Origin: Halovibrio variabilis | GTDB taxonomy: Bacteria > Pseudomonadota > Gammaproteobacteria > Pseudomonadales > Halomonadaceae | Length of the DNA: 64,000 bases | Reading direction: 5' to 3' | Assembly: GCF_007991175.1 (NCBI RefSeq) | Contig: NZ_BJXV01000002.1 | Location: 310,001-374,000 of the forward strand | In this document: in pieces, positions 34,988 to 44,930 of the stretch | Numbering within the stretch: the first letter of the stretch is position 1 | Layout of the letters: every line of letters begins with the position of its first letter | Position numbers and translations under genes: made by a program | The notes under the pieces: model-generated | Told to the model about the DNA's origin: nothing | Databases searched by the model: none | The model's input: the letters and a program-made list of their open reading frames with translations, nothing else

Positions 34988-35896
34988 ATGCTTCCTACTC
35001 CAACACGCGACCCTGAAGCAGTCAAAGGCGTCATGTTCGGGTTAACCGCCTACACCATGTGGGGCTGTTTTCCACTATTTTTTGCCTTGTTTGACGGCGT
35101 TCCTGCGTTCGAAATCTTGATTCACCGTATTCTATGGGCATGTATATTTCTAGTTGGTTTAATCACCTTATTGCGCCGCTGGCCGCCGGTGGTCGCCGCA
35201 CTGGGGGAGCCCAAACGGCTGGGTCGGGTGTTGGCCTGTGCGTTGCTGATCGCTTTTAACTGGGGCATCTATATCTATGCGGTGGAATCTAAACAGGTAT
35301 TGCAGGCAAGCCTGGGCTACTTCTTAACGCCGCTGGTTAACGTTGCCCTGGGCATGTTGGTACTGCGGGAAGTGATGGCAAAGCTGCAGCTGGTCGCGCT
35401 GGGCTTGGCCACTATCGCCATTGCCACCCAGTTTGTGATGCTCGGCGAGCTGCCTTGGATTAGTTTGGTATTGGCGCTGAGCTTTGGCAGTTACGGGCTA
35501 TTTCGTAAGCAGGTGCCGCTGGACGGACTTTCCGGGCTGTTTGTCGAAACCCTGCTGCTATTCCCCCTCGGCCTTATCGCCTTAGGGTGGCTAAGTTGGA
35601 ACGGCAGTTCTCACTTTTTGCAGGATACATCGACCACCGGGCTGTTAATCGCCAGTGGTGCTCTCACGGCGCTGCCACTGATGGCGTTTGCTGGCGCTGC
35701 CCGCCGACTGCGCTTGGCGACCCTGGGGTTTCTGATGTACATCAACCCCAGCATTCAATTTCTTATCGCCCTTAGCGTGTTTGGCGAACCATTAGGCCTT
35801 ATCCAGTTGGCGACCTTTGTGCTTATTTGGATTGGGCTCGCGCTCTACTCGTGGTCGGCGTGGCAGTCACGCACGCGCTACGCGGTGGCTAGCTAA
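34988..35896 (+). CDS. rarD: RarD-family EamA transporter
   Basis: A 302-residue inner-membrane protein with ten hydrophobic helices in two EamA repeats. The opening [20 protein letters not shown] and the following [19 protein letters not shown], then [20 protein letters not shown], are characteristic of RarD. Members were linked to chloramphenicol sensitivity; natural substrates are unknown. Its last 30 bases overlap the end of the chemoreceptor gene on the other strand, a tail-to-tail overlap. Confidence 0.9.
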   Translation: MLPTPTRDPEAVKGVMFGLTAYTMWGCFPLFFALFDGVPAFEILIHRILWACIFLVGLITLLRRWPPVVAALGEPKRLGRVLACALLIAFNWGIYIYAVESKQVLQASLGYFLTPLVNVALGMLVLREVMAKLQLVALGLATIAIATQFVMLGELPWISLVLALSFGSYGLFRKQVPLDGLSGLFVETLLLFPLGLIALGWLSWNGSSHFLQDTSTTGLLIASGALTALPLMAFAGAARRLRLATLGFLMYINPSIQFLIALSVFGEPLGLIQLATFVLIWIGLALYSWSAWQSRTRYAVAS

Positions 35897-37516
35897 CGCC
35901 AGCGGTGCCGAGGCATCGGCGATAACCTCTGGCGGGTGATCGCGCTCGGGCTGATAGCCAACGCGGAAGCCGCCCCAGTGTTTGCCCTGAACATACACCG
36001 GCACAGAAAGGTCGTGCATGATCTCACCGGTATCACGCTTGTAGGTTTGCAGTAGCAATGGCTTTTCATGAGCACCACAGCGACTGCCGGTCGGGTCATC
36101 GAAAATACGTTTGTTGCGGCAGAATTTCAGGTCGTGGGCGTAGTCACCGGTTGGCTCAAGGCTGACCGCTTTATTGTGAGTGGGCACATAGCCCTGGCGG
36201 TCACAGGCGATGGCATAGCTTAAACCAAGTTGAGTGAGCAAAGGCTCTTGCAGATCCGGCAGGTACCTGTCCGTGAAACTATCAAAGCCGGTTTTATACT
36301 GCGGCGGCTGAGTGTCGGGAATTTGTTCATAGCGGGGCTGGAAAAGCGTCGTGCCTGCAAGCTCACCACTGGCGATGGCTTTTTCAAATAGCTTGCCCAG
36401 CTTATCAGCGGTTGATCGCGCGGCATGAAACACTTGCTGGTGACGCCCTTCTAAATGCTGCTGCGCAAGTTCACCGTCGACCCCTTCCGCGGCCTCCATG
36501 AGTGATCGCGCCTGCTCAGCTAGGTCGTGCATGTTGCGATTGCCTTCATCGACATCGTCTTCCAACTGACGCAGGCTATCTGCCACGGTTTGGCTGTGCT
36601 GACGAGTGTTTTCCATCGCATCGGCGACGCGGGTAATTTCACTCTGCACCTGGTCAAATTCTTGGGTCATTGTCCCCAGACTGCTGCCGACTCCTTGTAA
36701 CCCTTTGGAACGCTCGCTGATACGCGTCATTAAATCGCCCATCGTGACCACTACCGATTGACCGCTCTCATGCATGTCTTTCACTAACTCATCGACGCTT
36801 TGCGTTGCAGTAGAGGTTTTTAGTGCCAAATTGCGCACTTCACCCGCAACCACTGCAAACCCTCGCCCGTGTTCACCAGCGCGTGCCGCTTCAATTGACG
36901 CGTTGAGCGAGAGTAAATGCGTCTGTTCGGCAATATCCTCGATCATCGAGGTAACGCTACGTACGCGCTCAATTTTATCGTTCAGCGCGGTGAGCATCTC
37001 CAGCGCTTGATTGGAGCGGTCGGCAACATCACTCATGTCCTGGACAATATCATCCAGTTCGGCATGGTTGTGATGGCTAGCTTCCCGAGCACTCTCTGCC
37101 AGCGCCGCTACTTGGCTGGCGCTGGCGCTGACCTGCATAATAGCGGCATTAATGGCGGTCATGCTTGATGACGCCTCGCGGGCCATGGTCTCTTGCTGGG
37201 TAAGGCGGTGATCCATCAGGTCGGCATAGTGCGAGACTTCTGCCGAGGCAATCGCAGTGCTGCTGGCACGGTTCATTAGCCGGTATGCCATGGCGCGCAG
37301 CGAGCGGTAATCACGCAGTGACTTGACGCCACGCTGGTGCTGTTCAAGGCGGTGCTGACCAGCGCGGTGCACGCCCTCAAAAACGCTCAACAACAGGGCC
37401 CCACCGCCGAAAGCGGCACTCACCAACGCCGCATACCCCCAGAGGCCACCTTGGGCGGCAAGCACAGCCGACAGTACCAACAACAGTAACGGAACCAGCA
37501 ATAGCATTATGCGCAT
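35867..37516 (-). CDS. Methyl-accepting chemotaxis protein with C-terminal sensory-like domain
   Basis: A 549-residue chemoreceptor. Two adjacent N-terminal hydrophobic segments (residues about 3-45) leave almost no periplasmic sensor. A methyl-accepting domain follows, with the hairpin tip [20 protein letters not shown] and [13 protein letters not shown]. The last 170 residues form another domain ending [20 protein letters not shown], then [19 protein letters not shown] and HWGGFRVGY, a cytoplasmic C-terminal domain seen in some receptors of soil and marine proteobacteria. A cytoplasmic signal is therefore likely. Two cysteines in that domain could bind a metal or sense redox. No chemotaxis genes are adjacent. 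Its stop overlaps rarD. Confidence 0.88.
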   Translation of the reverse strand: MRIMLLLVPLLLLVLSAVLAAQGGLWGYAALVSAAFGGGALLLSVFEGVHRAGQHRLEQHQRGVKSLRDYRSLRAMAYRLMNRASSTAIASAEVSHYADLMDHRLTQQETMAREASSSMTAINAAIMQVSASASQVAALAESAREASHHNHAELDDIVQDMSDVADRSNQALEMLTALNDKIERVRSVTSMIEDIAEQTHLLSLNASIEAARAGEHGRGFAVVAGEVRNLALKTSTATQSVDELVKDMHESGQSVVVTMGDLMTRISERSKGLQGVGSSLGTMTQEFDQVQSEITRVADAMENTRQHSQTVADSLRQLEDDVDEGNRNMHDLAEQARSLMEAAEGVDGELAQQHLEGRHQQVFHAARSTADKLGKLFEKAIASGELAGTTLFQPRYEQIPDTQPPQYKTGFDSFTDRYLPDLQEPLLTQLGLSYAIACDRQGYVPTHNKAVSLEPTGDYAHDLKFCRNKRIFDDPTGSRCGAHEKPLLLQTYKRDTGEIMHDLSVPVYVQGKHWGGFRVGYQPERDHPPEVIADASAPLALASHRVARA

Positions 37517-37763
37517 GAGGTGATCTCTTTTGTTGACGTTATTGAGTGAAGATTACCTTGCAGAAAGCATGATTAACTTTCCTTTATTTCTAAGCTTAAC
37601 GGGTTACACAGTTTAAATAACTAGCACTTTGGGAGGGGAAGATGAATGTTGTGCAAAGGTGCTCGTCTGTCACCGCTGTATTGAAGCACAAATGAATATA
37701 AGCACTGACACAAAATGAATTATCACTTACCCTCACTGCTTAGCCATAAAACCACTGGACCCC

Positions 37764-39464
37764 ATGCTTAAGCGCTATTTGCCCATTTTGACGTGGTTGC
37801 CCCACTACCATAAGCGCCTGTTGGGCGCTGACCTCTTAGCAGGGTTGATTGTCACAGTGATGGTCATTCCCCAGTCACTTGCCTATGCGCTGCTCGCCGG
37901 CTTACCGGCGGTGGTTGGGCTGTATGCCAGCATTCTTCCCCAGCTAATCTATACGCTGTTTGGCACTAGCCGAACGCTAGCAGTAGGCCCCGTCGCGATT
38001 ATTGCCCTGATGACCGGTGCGGCGCTCTCCTCTGTCGCCATGCCTGGCACAGACACCTATTTACAGGCGGCGCTCATTCTCTCACTGCTTTCTGGCGGCA
38101 TGCTGGTGGCGATGGGATTAATGAAAATGGGCTTTTTTAGTAATTTTCTCAGCCACCCTGTCATTTCGGGCTTTTTAACGGCGTCGGGCATTTTAATCGC
38201 CGCCAGCCAGTTGGGCAGTTTGCTAGGGGTGGAAAGCAGTGGCTTTACCTTGGTGGAGCGCCTCATGACGCTGGTACCCAACTTCGCCACCTTTAATCTG
38301 CCCACCCTGCTGATCGGCAGCGGTACGCTGGTGTTTTTGATTACGATACGCCGTTTTGGCAAAGCCACACTACATAAAGCCGGCTTGCCCCTTACCCTGG
38401 CGGACCTAATCGCCAAATCCGGGCCGGTATTTGCAGTCGTTGTCACCTCTTTAGTGACCTGGCACTGGCAATTAGCCGCTAGCGGCGTTGCGGTGGTGGG
38501 GGAAATTCCTGGTGGTTTACCGGCGCTGAGTTTCCCCTGGGGCGACTATTCGCTCTGGCGCGCGCTGTTAATTCCCGCGCTGCTGATTAGCCTCGTCGGC
38601 TTTGTCGAGTCGGTCTCCATGGGTCAGATGCTGGCGGCAAAACGACGTCAACGCATTTCACCCAATCAAGAATTGATCGGTCTGGGGGCCACCAATCTGG
38701 CCGCCGGTTTATCGAGTGGCATGCCGGTTACTGGCGGGCTTTCGCGCACAGTGATCAACTATGATGCGGGCGCGCAAACACCCGCCGCGGGGGCATTTGC
38801 GGCACTGGGTATCGCGCTGGTGACAATGTCGTTTACCGGTTGGCTCTTCTATCTGCCCATCGCGACACTGGCCGCGACGATTACCGTTTCGATCTTGACG
38901 CTTGTCGATATTCCCATGCTGCGCCAAACCTGGCGCTATTCGCGCAGCGACTTTGCCGCCATGGCAGTGACCATTCTGCTGACGTTATGCGAAGGGGTTG
39001 AGGCTGGCATTATTGGCGGTGTCACCCTGTCTATTGCACTATTTTTATACCGCACAAGCCGCCCCCACAGCGCGCTGGTGGGACGCGTTCCTGACACCGA
39101 GCATTTTCGCAACACGGAACGTCACGATGTGGAAACGGTTAGCAATGTGGCGCTTCTACGCATCGACGAGAGCCTCTACTTTGCCAACGCGCGCTATTTA
39201 GAGGACACCGTTTATAACCTTGTCGCGAGCCAACCTGAGCTGGAACACGTTGTGTTGATCTGTTCGGCAGTCAATTTAATTGATGCCTCGGCGCTTGAGA
39301 GCCTAGAGGCTATCAATGCCCGCTTAAAAGACTCCGATGTAAAACTGCACTTATCCGAGGTAAAAGGCCCGGTGATGGATCAGCTTAAGAAGAGTGATTT
39401 TTTAGAGGCGCTGACCGGACGCGTCTTTCTCAGTACTTATGCCGCCTGGCGTGAATTTTCCTGA
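37764..39464 (+). CDS. SulP-family inorganic anion transporter with STAS domain
   Basis: A 566-residue membrane transporter. About twelve hydrophobic segments cover residues 20-420, with the SulP motifs VTVMVIPQSLAYALLAGLPA and VGLYASILPQLIYTLFGTSR, then GMPVTGGLSRTVINYDAGAQ. A C-terminal STAS domain follows (LRIDESLYFANARYLEDTV, VNLIDASALESLEAIN). Substrates in the family include sulfate, bicarbonate and other anions; which one cannot be told here. It lies 92 bases before the MCE transport genes, which may be a separate unit. A 247-base region separates it from the divergent chemoreceptor; no clear promoter is seen there. Confidence 0.9.
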   Translation: MLKRYLPILTWLPHYHKRLLGADLLAGLIVTVMVIPQSLAYALLAGLPAVVGLYASILPQLIYTLFGTSRTLAVGPVAIIALMTGAALSSVAMPGTDTYLQAALILSLLSGGMLVAMGLMKMGFFSNFLSHPVISGFLTASGILIAASQLGSLLGVESSGFTLVERLMTLVPNFATFNLPTLLIGSGTLVFLITIRRFGKATLHKAGLPLTLADLIAKSGPVFAVVVTSLVTWHWQLAASGVAVVGEIPGGLPALSFPWGDYSLWRALLIPALLISLVGFVESVSMGQMLAAKRRQRISPNQELIGLGATNLAAGLSSGMPVTGGLSRTVINYDAGAQTPAAGAFAALGIALVTMSFTGWLFYLPIATLAATITVSILTLVDIPMLRQTWRYSRSDFAAMAVTILLTLCEGVEAGIIGGVTLSIALFLYRTSRPHSALVGRVPDTEHFRNTERHDVETVSNVALLRIDESLYFANARYLEDTVYNLVASQPELEHVVLICSAVNLIDASALESLEAINARLKDSDVKLHLSEVKGPVMDQLKKSDFLEALTGRVFLSTYAAWREFS

Positions 39465-39556
39465 GCGTGCGCTGTGAAGCTTTTACTAACGCCTGTTTGA
39501 ATGCATCATAAGCGTGTTAACTAGCGCATCAGTATTAATTAGGCCAAGGAGCGGGG

Positions 39557-40672
39557 ATGCCAAGCGAGTGGATAGCACGCCGTGATGAATCACTCACGTT
39601 GCAGGGTGAGTGGACGCTTGCCAATTACCGGTGCATTAAAGCCGAGCTTCGTCAGCAGCACATCAGTCAAGCGACAGGCGCTATTTCGTTGGCAGCGATC
39701 ACCCGGCTCGACACCGCGGGCGCCGTTCTTATTGTCGAACTTATCGGCGTCGAAAAAGCGCATTCGGTCGCTAAATGGGCAACTGAACTGCCTAAAGTGC
39801 AGCAGGCCCTACTTATACGTATTGCCGAGGCCATGCAAGCGCCGCTCATCGTTGACCCGCCCGCCTATTCGCGTATCAACCAAACGCTTGCCAACATTGG
39901 TCAGCACATGGCGGGGCTATGGGCGCAGCAGCGTCAGTTGTTGGCATTTATCGGCCTGGTGATTGCCACCCTTTTCCATCTGGCATTGCGGCCACACCGC
40001 TGGCGGGTGACCGCCACGGTGGCCCATGTTCAGCAGAGCGGCCTTAATGCGGTACCCATCGTCGCCCTGCTAACGTTCATGGTTGGGGCAGTAGTGGCGT
40101 TCCTTGGCGCTACCGTTTTGCAGGATTTTGGCGCCACGGTGTATACCATCGACCTTGTGGCTTTCTCTTTTCTACGTGAGTTTGGTGTTTTGCTAGCCGC
40201 CATTCTCTTGGCTGGGCGCACCGCCAGCGCCTTTACGGCGCAAATTGGCGCCATGAAATCCAACGAAGAAATAGATGCCCTGCAGGCGCAGGGGCTGGAC
40301 CCCATCGAGCTATTGGTACTGCCCCGCGTGATGGCAATGCTGATTAGCCTGCCGCTGCTCACCTTTGTAGGCATGCTCAGCGGTTTAGCCGGTGGCGCCA
40401 TGGTGGCGTCGTTGTCACTGGATATTTCGCTGGGCCAGTTTATCGCAACGCTGCAAAAAGACGTCTCGGTGACGCACTTTTTGGTAGGCCTAAGCAAGGC
40501 GCCGGTGTTTGCCTTTGTGATTGCCGTTATCGGCTGCCTTGAAGGCTTTAAGGTCAGCGGCAGCGCACAATCGGTGGGCGAACACACGACTTCCAGTGTC
40601 GTTCAGTCGATTTTTATGGTGATTCTGATTGATGCCGTCGCCGCGCTGTTCTTTATGGAGATGGGCTGGTGA
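39557..40672 (+). CDS. MlaE-family lipid ABC permease with N-terminal STAS-like domain
   Basis: A 371-residue permease of an MCE-type lipid transporter. The first 100 residues (LTLQGEWTLANYRCIKAELR, AAITRLDTAGAVLIVELIG) look like a STAS domain, which in the separate protein MlaB binds the complex. The rest is an MlaE permease with AFSFLREFGVLLAAILLAGR and TAQIGAMKSNEEIDALQAQG, then LPRVMAMLISLPLLTFVGML. It is the first gene of a four-gene set: permease, ATPase, MCE protein and lipoprotein. It overlaps the ATPase gene by four bases. Confidence 0.9.
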   Translation: MPSEWIARRDESLTLQGEWTLANYRCIKAELRQQHISQATGAISLAAITRLDTAGAVLIVELIGVEKAHSVAKWATELPKVQQALLIRIAEAMQAPLIVDPPAYSRINQTLANIGQHMAGLWAQQRQLLAFIGLVIATLFHLALRPHRWRVTATVAHVQQSGLNAVPIVALLTFMVGAVVAFLGATVLQDFGATVYTIDLVAFSFLREFGVLLAAILLAGRTASAFTAQIGAMKSNEEIDALQAQGLDPIELLVLPRVMAMLISLPLLTFVGMLSGLAGGAMVASLSLDISLGQFIATLQKDVSVTHFLVGLSKAPVFAFVIAVIGCLEGFKVSGSAQSVGEHTTSSVVQSIFMVILIDAVAALFFMEMGW

Positions 40673-41472
40673 CGAATTCAGATAAACCAACAGAGCAAAC
40701 CAGCCAACCGGTCATTAAGGTTCGGGGCTTGATCAATCGATTTGGCTCTGTTGTCGTTCACGATAATTTGGATCTAACCCTTAAACGCGGGGAAATTCTC
40801 GGTGTTGTGGGCGGTTCTGGTACCGGTAAATCGGTGCTTTTGCGCAGTATCATTGGTTTGAAACGCCCTAACGGCGGCACGGTAGAGGTGTTGGGCACTC
40901 CGCTGAATACGCTTGGCGAAGCGGAGCGCAGCCAAATAGAACGCCGCTTTGGCGTGCTGTTTCAACGCGGCGCGCTATTTAGCTCGCTGAATCTGCAGGA
41001 GAACGTTGCGCTACCGCTGATTGAGCACGCTAAATTACCGCGGGAAGATGCCGAACACCTCGCTCGGGTCAAGCTTGCGCTGGTCGGCCTTTCCCCGGAA
41101 GCAGCGCTTCAATTTCCTGAGTCGCTGTCTGGCGGCATGGTCAAGCGCGCTGCTTTGGCCCGAGCCTTAGCACTTGATCCTGATATTCTATTTCTCGATG
41201 AACCCACTGCAGGATTGGACCCTATCGGCGCAGCCGCCTTCGATCAGTTGCTGGTAACGCTTCGCGATGCGCTGGGTTTCAGCGTTTTCCTGGTCACCCA
41301 CGACCTGGACACCCTGTATGCCGCCTGTGATCGGGTAGCGGTGCTGTCGCAAAAACACGTCTTAGTAGTGGACACTATCGACAAGGTGGCCGAAACCCAG
41401 GACGAATGGATTCAAGACTACTTTCACGGGCCTCGCGGGCGAGCCGCTCAGCGCGCACATAACGATTACTAG
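40669..41472 (+). CDS. MlaF-family ABC transporter ATPase
   Basis: A 267-residue ATPase. Walker A GGSGTGKSVLL, signature ESLSGGMVKRAALARALAL, Walker B DILFLDEPTAGLD and the switch His in FLVTHDLDTLYA are all present. GMVKR rather than GQ in the signature is typical of MlaF and other lipid transporters. Translation starts at GTG overlapping the permease stop (GTGA), so the two are coupled. It powers lipid movement by the neighbouring permease and MCE protein. Confidence 0.93.
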   Translation: MTNSDKPTEQTSQPVIKVRGLINRFGSVVVHDNLDLTLKRGEILGVVGGSGTGKSVLLRSIIGLKRPNGGTVEVLGTPLNTLGEAERSQIERRFGVLFQRGALFSSLNLQENVALPLIEHAKLPREDAEHLARVKLALVGLSPEAALQFPESLSGGMVKRAALARALALDPDILFLDEPTAGLDPIGAAAFDQLLVTLRDALGFSVFLVTHDLDTLYAACDRVAVLSQKHVLVVDTIDKVAETQDEWIQDYFHGPRGRAAQRAHNDY

Positions 41473-41491
41473 CGACCAGGAGTAACAGCAG

Positions 41492-42433
41492 ATGGAAACC
41501 CGCGCGCATCACGTGTTAATTGGTCTATTTACCTTGGGTACCGCCGCGGCTGCACTGCTGTTTGCGCTGTGGATGAACTATGCCGCGGGCGAGCGCAGCT
41601 ACCATCCCTATCGCATCCTTTTTGAACGCAGCGTTAGCGGTTTATCAGAAGGCAGTACGGTGCAGTACAACGGCATTGAAGTCGGTGAAGTCACCGAACT
41701 AACCCTGAACCCTGACGACCCACGCCAAGTCATTGCCAGTATCCGGGTCTACGATGATACGCCGATAAAATCGGACACCCGCGCTAAGCTGGCCATTACC
41801 AGCATCACCGGCAGCATGTCCGTTCAACTCCATGGTGGATCGCCAGAAAGTCCGATGTTGATTGACCAAACCGACGACAATGTACCGTTTATTCAGGCAG
41901 ACCCTTCACCCATCGCCACGCTGTTCGATGAAGGCGAAGAAATGATCGAAAACATCAATTCAATTCTGATTAGCGTTAACCAACTGTTTGACGACAGTAA
42001 CCGCGAGCAGGCGGGCAATATCCTGACTAACATTGCCCAGATCACTGACATGATTGCCTCCCAGCAGGACGCTTTAAACCAAAACATGGCGTTTTTTGGT
42101 GAGGCGTCTCGCCAGGCAACGACCACTCTCGACAGTATCGATGCACTGAGCCAGGAAGCGATACAGTTGCTGCGTCAAGATGGCCGACTGGTGATGCTGA
42201 GCGCCGCCGACGCAAGCCGCGATGTGGCACGTGCGGCGCAGCGCATCGAGCAGTTAGTGGAGACTAACGCTGGGGCTATTGAAGGCAGTTTACAGGGCGC
42301 GCAGGATATTGCCCCGGCGCTGTCGTCACTGCGCTCCACGCTCGATACGCTGGATCGTATTACCCGCCAGCTAGAGGAGAGCCCAACCGACTTTTTCCTC
42401 GGCCGTGATCAGGTAGAGGAGTTTCGCCCATGA
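41492..42433 (+). CDS. MlaD-like MCE-domain protein
   Basis: A 313-residue periplasmic lipid-binding protein anchored by one N-terminal helix (ETRAHHVLIGLFTLGTAAAA, then LLFALWMNYAA). An MCE domain covers residues about 40-130 (VSGLSEGSTVQYNGIEVGEV). A long helical C-terminal part with coiled-coil character follows. In MlaD-type proteins the MCE rings form a conduit between membranes; the long tail here makes it closer to YebT- or PqiB-like single-domain forms. It overlaps the following lipoprotein gene by four bases. Confidence 0.9.
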   Translation: METRAHHVLIGLFTLGTAAAALLFALWMNYAAGERSYHPYRILFERSVSGLSEGSTVQYNGIEVGEVTELTLNPDDPRQVIASIRVYDDTPIKSDTRAKLAITSITGSMSVQLHGGSPESPMLIDQTDDNVPFIQADPSPIATLFDEGEEMIENINSILISVNQLFDDSNREQAGNILTNIAQITDMIASQQDALNQNMAFFGEASRQATTTLDSIDALSQEAIQLLRQDGRLVMLSAADASRDVARAAQRIEQLVETNAGAIEGSLQGAQDIAPALSSLRSTLDTLDRITRQLEESPTDFFLGRDQVEEFRP

Positions 42434-43062
42434 TTTTCCGTCTCACTGTTATCGCCATCCTCAGTGCCGCACTATTACTGAGCAGTGGCTGTTCAATACT
42501 GCCTGCAGATGAACCGGCGACCCTCTATCGGTTACCCTCTGCGGATATTCAGCCTAGCGCTTCACCCGTGGAGTCGGCGATGACCACTAGGCGTCTGGGT
42601 GTTGCCCAGCCTGAAGCTGGCCACTTGCTGGGTAGCAACCGCATCGTGGTCTACCCAGCCAGCAACGTCGTGAACGTATACGCAGGCGCTCGCTGGCACG
42701 CAGACACCCCGGAGTTGCTCCAGGCGCAACTGATAGAGGGCCTACAGCAGCGCCAGCTGTTTGCGAGCGTAGGCAGTGCCAACCTTCCCTCTGACTTGCT
42801 GCTGTTGAGTGAGCTACGCCACTTTCAGAGCGAATACGATAATGGGCTGCCAAGCGCTAAGGTGGCGTTAGACGTACAGTTGATCGAAGCTCAAAGCCGC
42901 AGGCCACTCGCTGCGCGCAGCCTCACCGCTCGCGCCCAAGCCAGCAGTGTAGAGATAGCTGATGTTGTCGATGCCTTTGGCCGTGCCAGCGATACGCTCA
43001 CTGAGCAACTGGCAAACTGGTTAGCCACCCAGTCAGCGGTGATAGGCACAACGAACCAATAA
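42430..43062 (+). CDS. ABC-type transport auxiliary lipoprotein (PqiC-like)
   Basis: A 210-residue outer-membrane lipoprotein. The signal peptide ends in a lipobox, LLLSSGCSILPA, with the cysteine at about residue 21. The mature part begins with the ABC_trans_aux phrase TLYRLPSADI and continues NRIVVYPASNVVNVYAGARW and DLLLLSELRHFQSEYDNGLP. In the PqiABC system PqiC contacts the MCE barrel at the outer membrane, so this is the probable outer-membrane end of the transporter. Its stop lies 12 bases from the converging kinase stop. Confidence 0.88.
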   Translation: MIFRLTVIAILSAALLLSSGCSILPADEPATLYRLPSADIQPSASPVESAMTTRRLGVAQPEAGHLLGSNRIVVYPASNVVNVYAGARWHADTPELLQAQLIEGLQQRQLFASVGSANLPSDLLLLSELRHFQSEYDNGLPSAKVALDVQLIEAQSRRPLAARSLTARAQASSVEIADVVDAFGRASDTLTEQLANWLATQSAVIGTTNQ

Positions 43063-43074
43063 ATGGCTTTCATT

Positions 43075-44919
43075 TTAGTAGGCTAATTTTTTAACGTACC
43101 CCCGTGGATCGCGGGGGTAATAGCGCTCTGGCTGGCTTTCCAAGTGGGTAAAATAGCGGGTGTCTTTATAGGGCATTTTCATGTAGCCCGACACGCCTAG
43201 GCCCTCTATTTGGTTTACCGAGGTGAGAATACGCGCCAGCAGTGTGCGGAACGCTTCTTCTCGAGCAGGATCCAGCAAACGGTAATAGCTATGGATTTTG
43301 AGATGCCGAGGTAGCGCCTCAAAGATAATCATCCCGGTATGATGAATAGCGTTGAGCTGTTGCAGCGCCTGCATAATGGCATCCGGCAGTACCAGCAACT
43401 CCTCGGGGTCGGGGCCGTCCTCAAAGTAGCTGTGCTGACGGGAGCGATCCTCAAGCTCCGGTACCGCGCTTAGCTCGTAGTCAATCGCCATCTTCGCGTC
43501 ACTGACAAAGGGTTCATCTGCTGATGCACGTTCCAGGTGAAGGGTTTGGCGGGCATTAAACAGGCAGCTTTTGAATACCCCTTGGCGGTGAATCGCCCGC
43601 GCCAAATGCACCATGTTATTCACCGCTTCGATAAAGGCGGGCTTCAACGCCGGGTCGTGTAAATTTAACGACGAATCGATATACACCCCTTCGCGTTCCC
43701 AACGCAGCGCCAAGCCCCCCACCACCGGGTATTTTCCCAAGCGGCTCACCGACGCCAAAAAGGCTTTCTCGGTTTCGCCCATGCCCTGCATAAACTGCTT
43801 GTAGTAGCGGTCGAGCTGTACATCGTTGACATCATTCAGGGTTTCTTGAGCGCCTGCTTCGCGTAGAAAGGCTTTGCGCGAGCTATACACCACGGTCTCT
43901 ATTTCCTGATCTGCAGGACGCGCCCATACGGGTACCAGCGGTACATTGCGCGATGCAGGCAGATCAATCATCACCACCCTGGCCATACGCGGCATGTTGT
44001 TTAAAAAGTAGTCGCCGGCTTTGCGCCGCACCTGGGGGTCAGGGTCGAGCATGCCATCCAAGGTACGCGCAAACTCCATGGGCAGGCCCAGCGAACAAGC
44101 GGGAATGGCGCGGTGGCCAAAGCGGCAGGATTGCGCCGACGCCAGGGCATACAGGGTCCCCGCCGCGCCCTGCTCATCAAAGCGCGGCGAAGAGAGTGCG
44201 CCGTTTAACTGCTCTTCGCCAATAAAATAAACATCGCCCAGACGAGCATTGGTTTGCTGCAGGTTATCCGACATCAGCTCCATCACATTGGCGCCCACAA
44301 ACTGCAGCTGTGCGTCTAGCTGGGCAAATACCGATGAGCCCCAATCGATAAGTGCAATAGATTCATGTCCTGGGTCAAAGACCACATTGGACGGCTTAAT
44401 ATCGCCATGCACCACTGGGCGCGCCTGGGGCCCTGACTCTCGGCGCAGTGCGGTGAGAATATCGGCCAACTGCGCCGCAATGCGAACAATCAAGCGTGGA
44501 GAGAGGCGCCCCTGCTTAAGCGATACCTGCTCTAAATTCCAGCCGGGCGCTCGCTCCATGACTAAAATAGATTGCCCTCTGGTACGCTGATAAGCAATCA
44601 GGCTGGGGATTCGCGGGTGTGAGACCTGATCGAGCATAAACGCCTCTTCTTCGAGGCGCTCCTGCAAATGGGTAGGTAGGGTAATGCGCGAAAACTTAAA
44701 CACGTAGTGAGCGATAGCGCCTTGGTGGACGGTGCTACCGGCAAATACAAAGCCGTAGGCGCCTTTACCAATCAACTCAATATCTTGGTAGCCCAACTGG
44801 GTAAGCTGCGCCTGACACAGCGCCACCCAGTCTTTAAGCTTGCGGGCATCATGATGACTGAGCAGATAAACCGACTGCTCTTCAGGTATGTAAAACTGCT
44901 GAAGCGGTGCTTGGGGCAT
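43075..44919 (-). CDS. Hanks-type serine/threonine protein kinase, 3' to 2-oxoacid dehydrogenase genes
   Basis: A 614-residue cytoplasmic protein without a membrane segment. Kinase motifs in the first 200 residues are GKGAYGFVFAG (G51-x-G53), YVFKFSR (K75), VMERAPGWNL hinge, VVHGDIKPSNVVFD (D173, N178) and LIDWGSS (D192). HGD replaces HRD and DWG replaces DFG, yet all catalytic residues are present. The remaining 400 residues have no motif I recognise; they include a stretch on the pattern of extra regulatory lobes. The ATG at 44919 is preferred because an upstream frame extension would overlap E2. It starts 11 bases after the E2 gene, suggesting cotranscription with the dehydrogenase. Confidence 0.82.
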   Translation of the reverse strand: MPQAPLQQFYIPEEQSVYLLSHHDARKLKDWVALCQAQLTQLGYQDIELIGKGAYGFVFAGSTVHQGAIAHYVFKFSRITLPTHLQERLEEEAFMLDQVSHPRIPSLIAYQRTRGQSILVMERAPGWNLEQVSLKQGRLSPRLIVRIAAQLADILTALRRESGPQARPVVHGDIKPSNVVFDPGHESIALIDWGSSVFAQLDAQLQFVGANVMELMSDNLQQTNARLGDVYFIGEEQLNGALSSPRFDEQGAAGTLYALASAQSCRFGHRAIPACSLGLPMEFARTLDGMLDPDPQVRRKAGDYFLNNMPRMARVVMIDLPASRNVPLVPVWARPADQEIETVVYSSRKAFLREAGAQETLNDVNDVQLDRYYKQFMQGMGETEKAFLASVSRLGKYPVVGGLALRWEREGVYIDSSLNLHDPALKPAFIEAVNNMVHLARAIHRQGVFKSCLFNARQTLHLERASADEPFVSDAKMAIDYELSAVPELEDRSRQHSYFEDGPDPEELLVLPDAIMQALQQLNAIHHTGMIIFEALPRHLKIHSYYRLLDPAREEAFRTLLARILTSVNQIEGLGVSGYMKMPYKDTRYFTHLESQPERYYPRDPRGYVKKLAY

Positions 44920-44930
44920 AGTGTGGCCTG

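Noticed and set aside
37517-37763. Flagellar sigma-28 promoter for the chemoreceptor gene
   Set aside because: I could find a TAAAG-like box but no GCCGATAA-like partner at the correct spacing.
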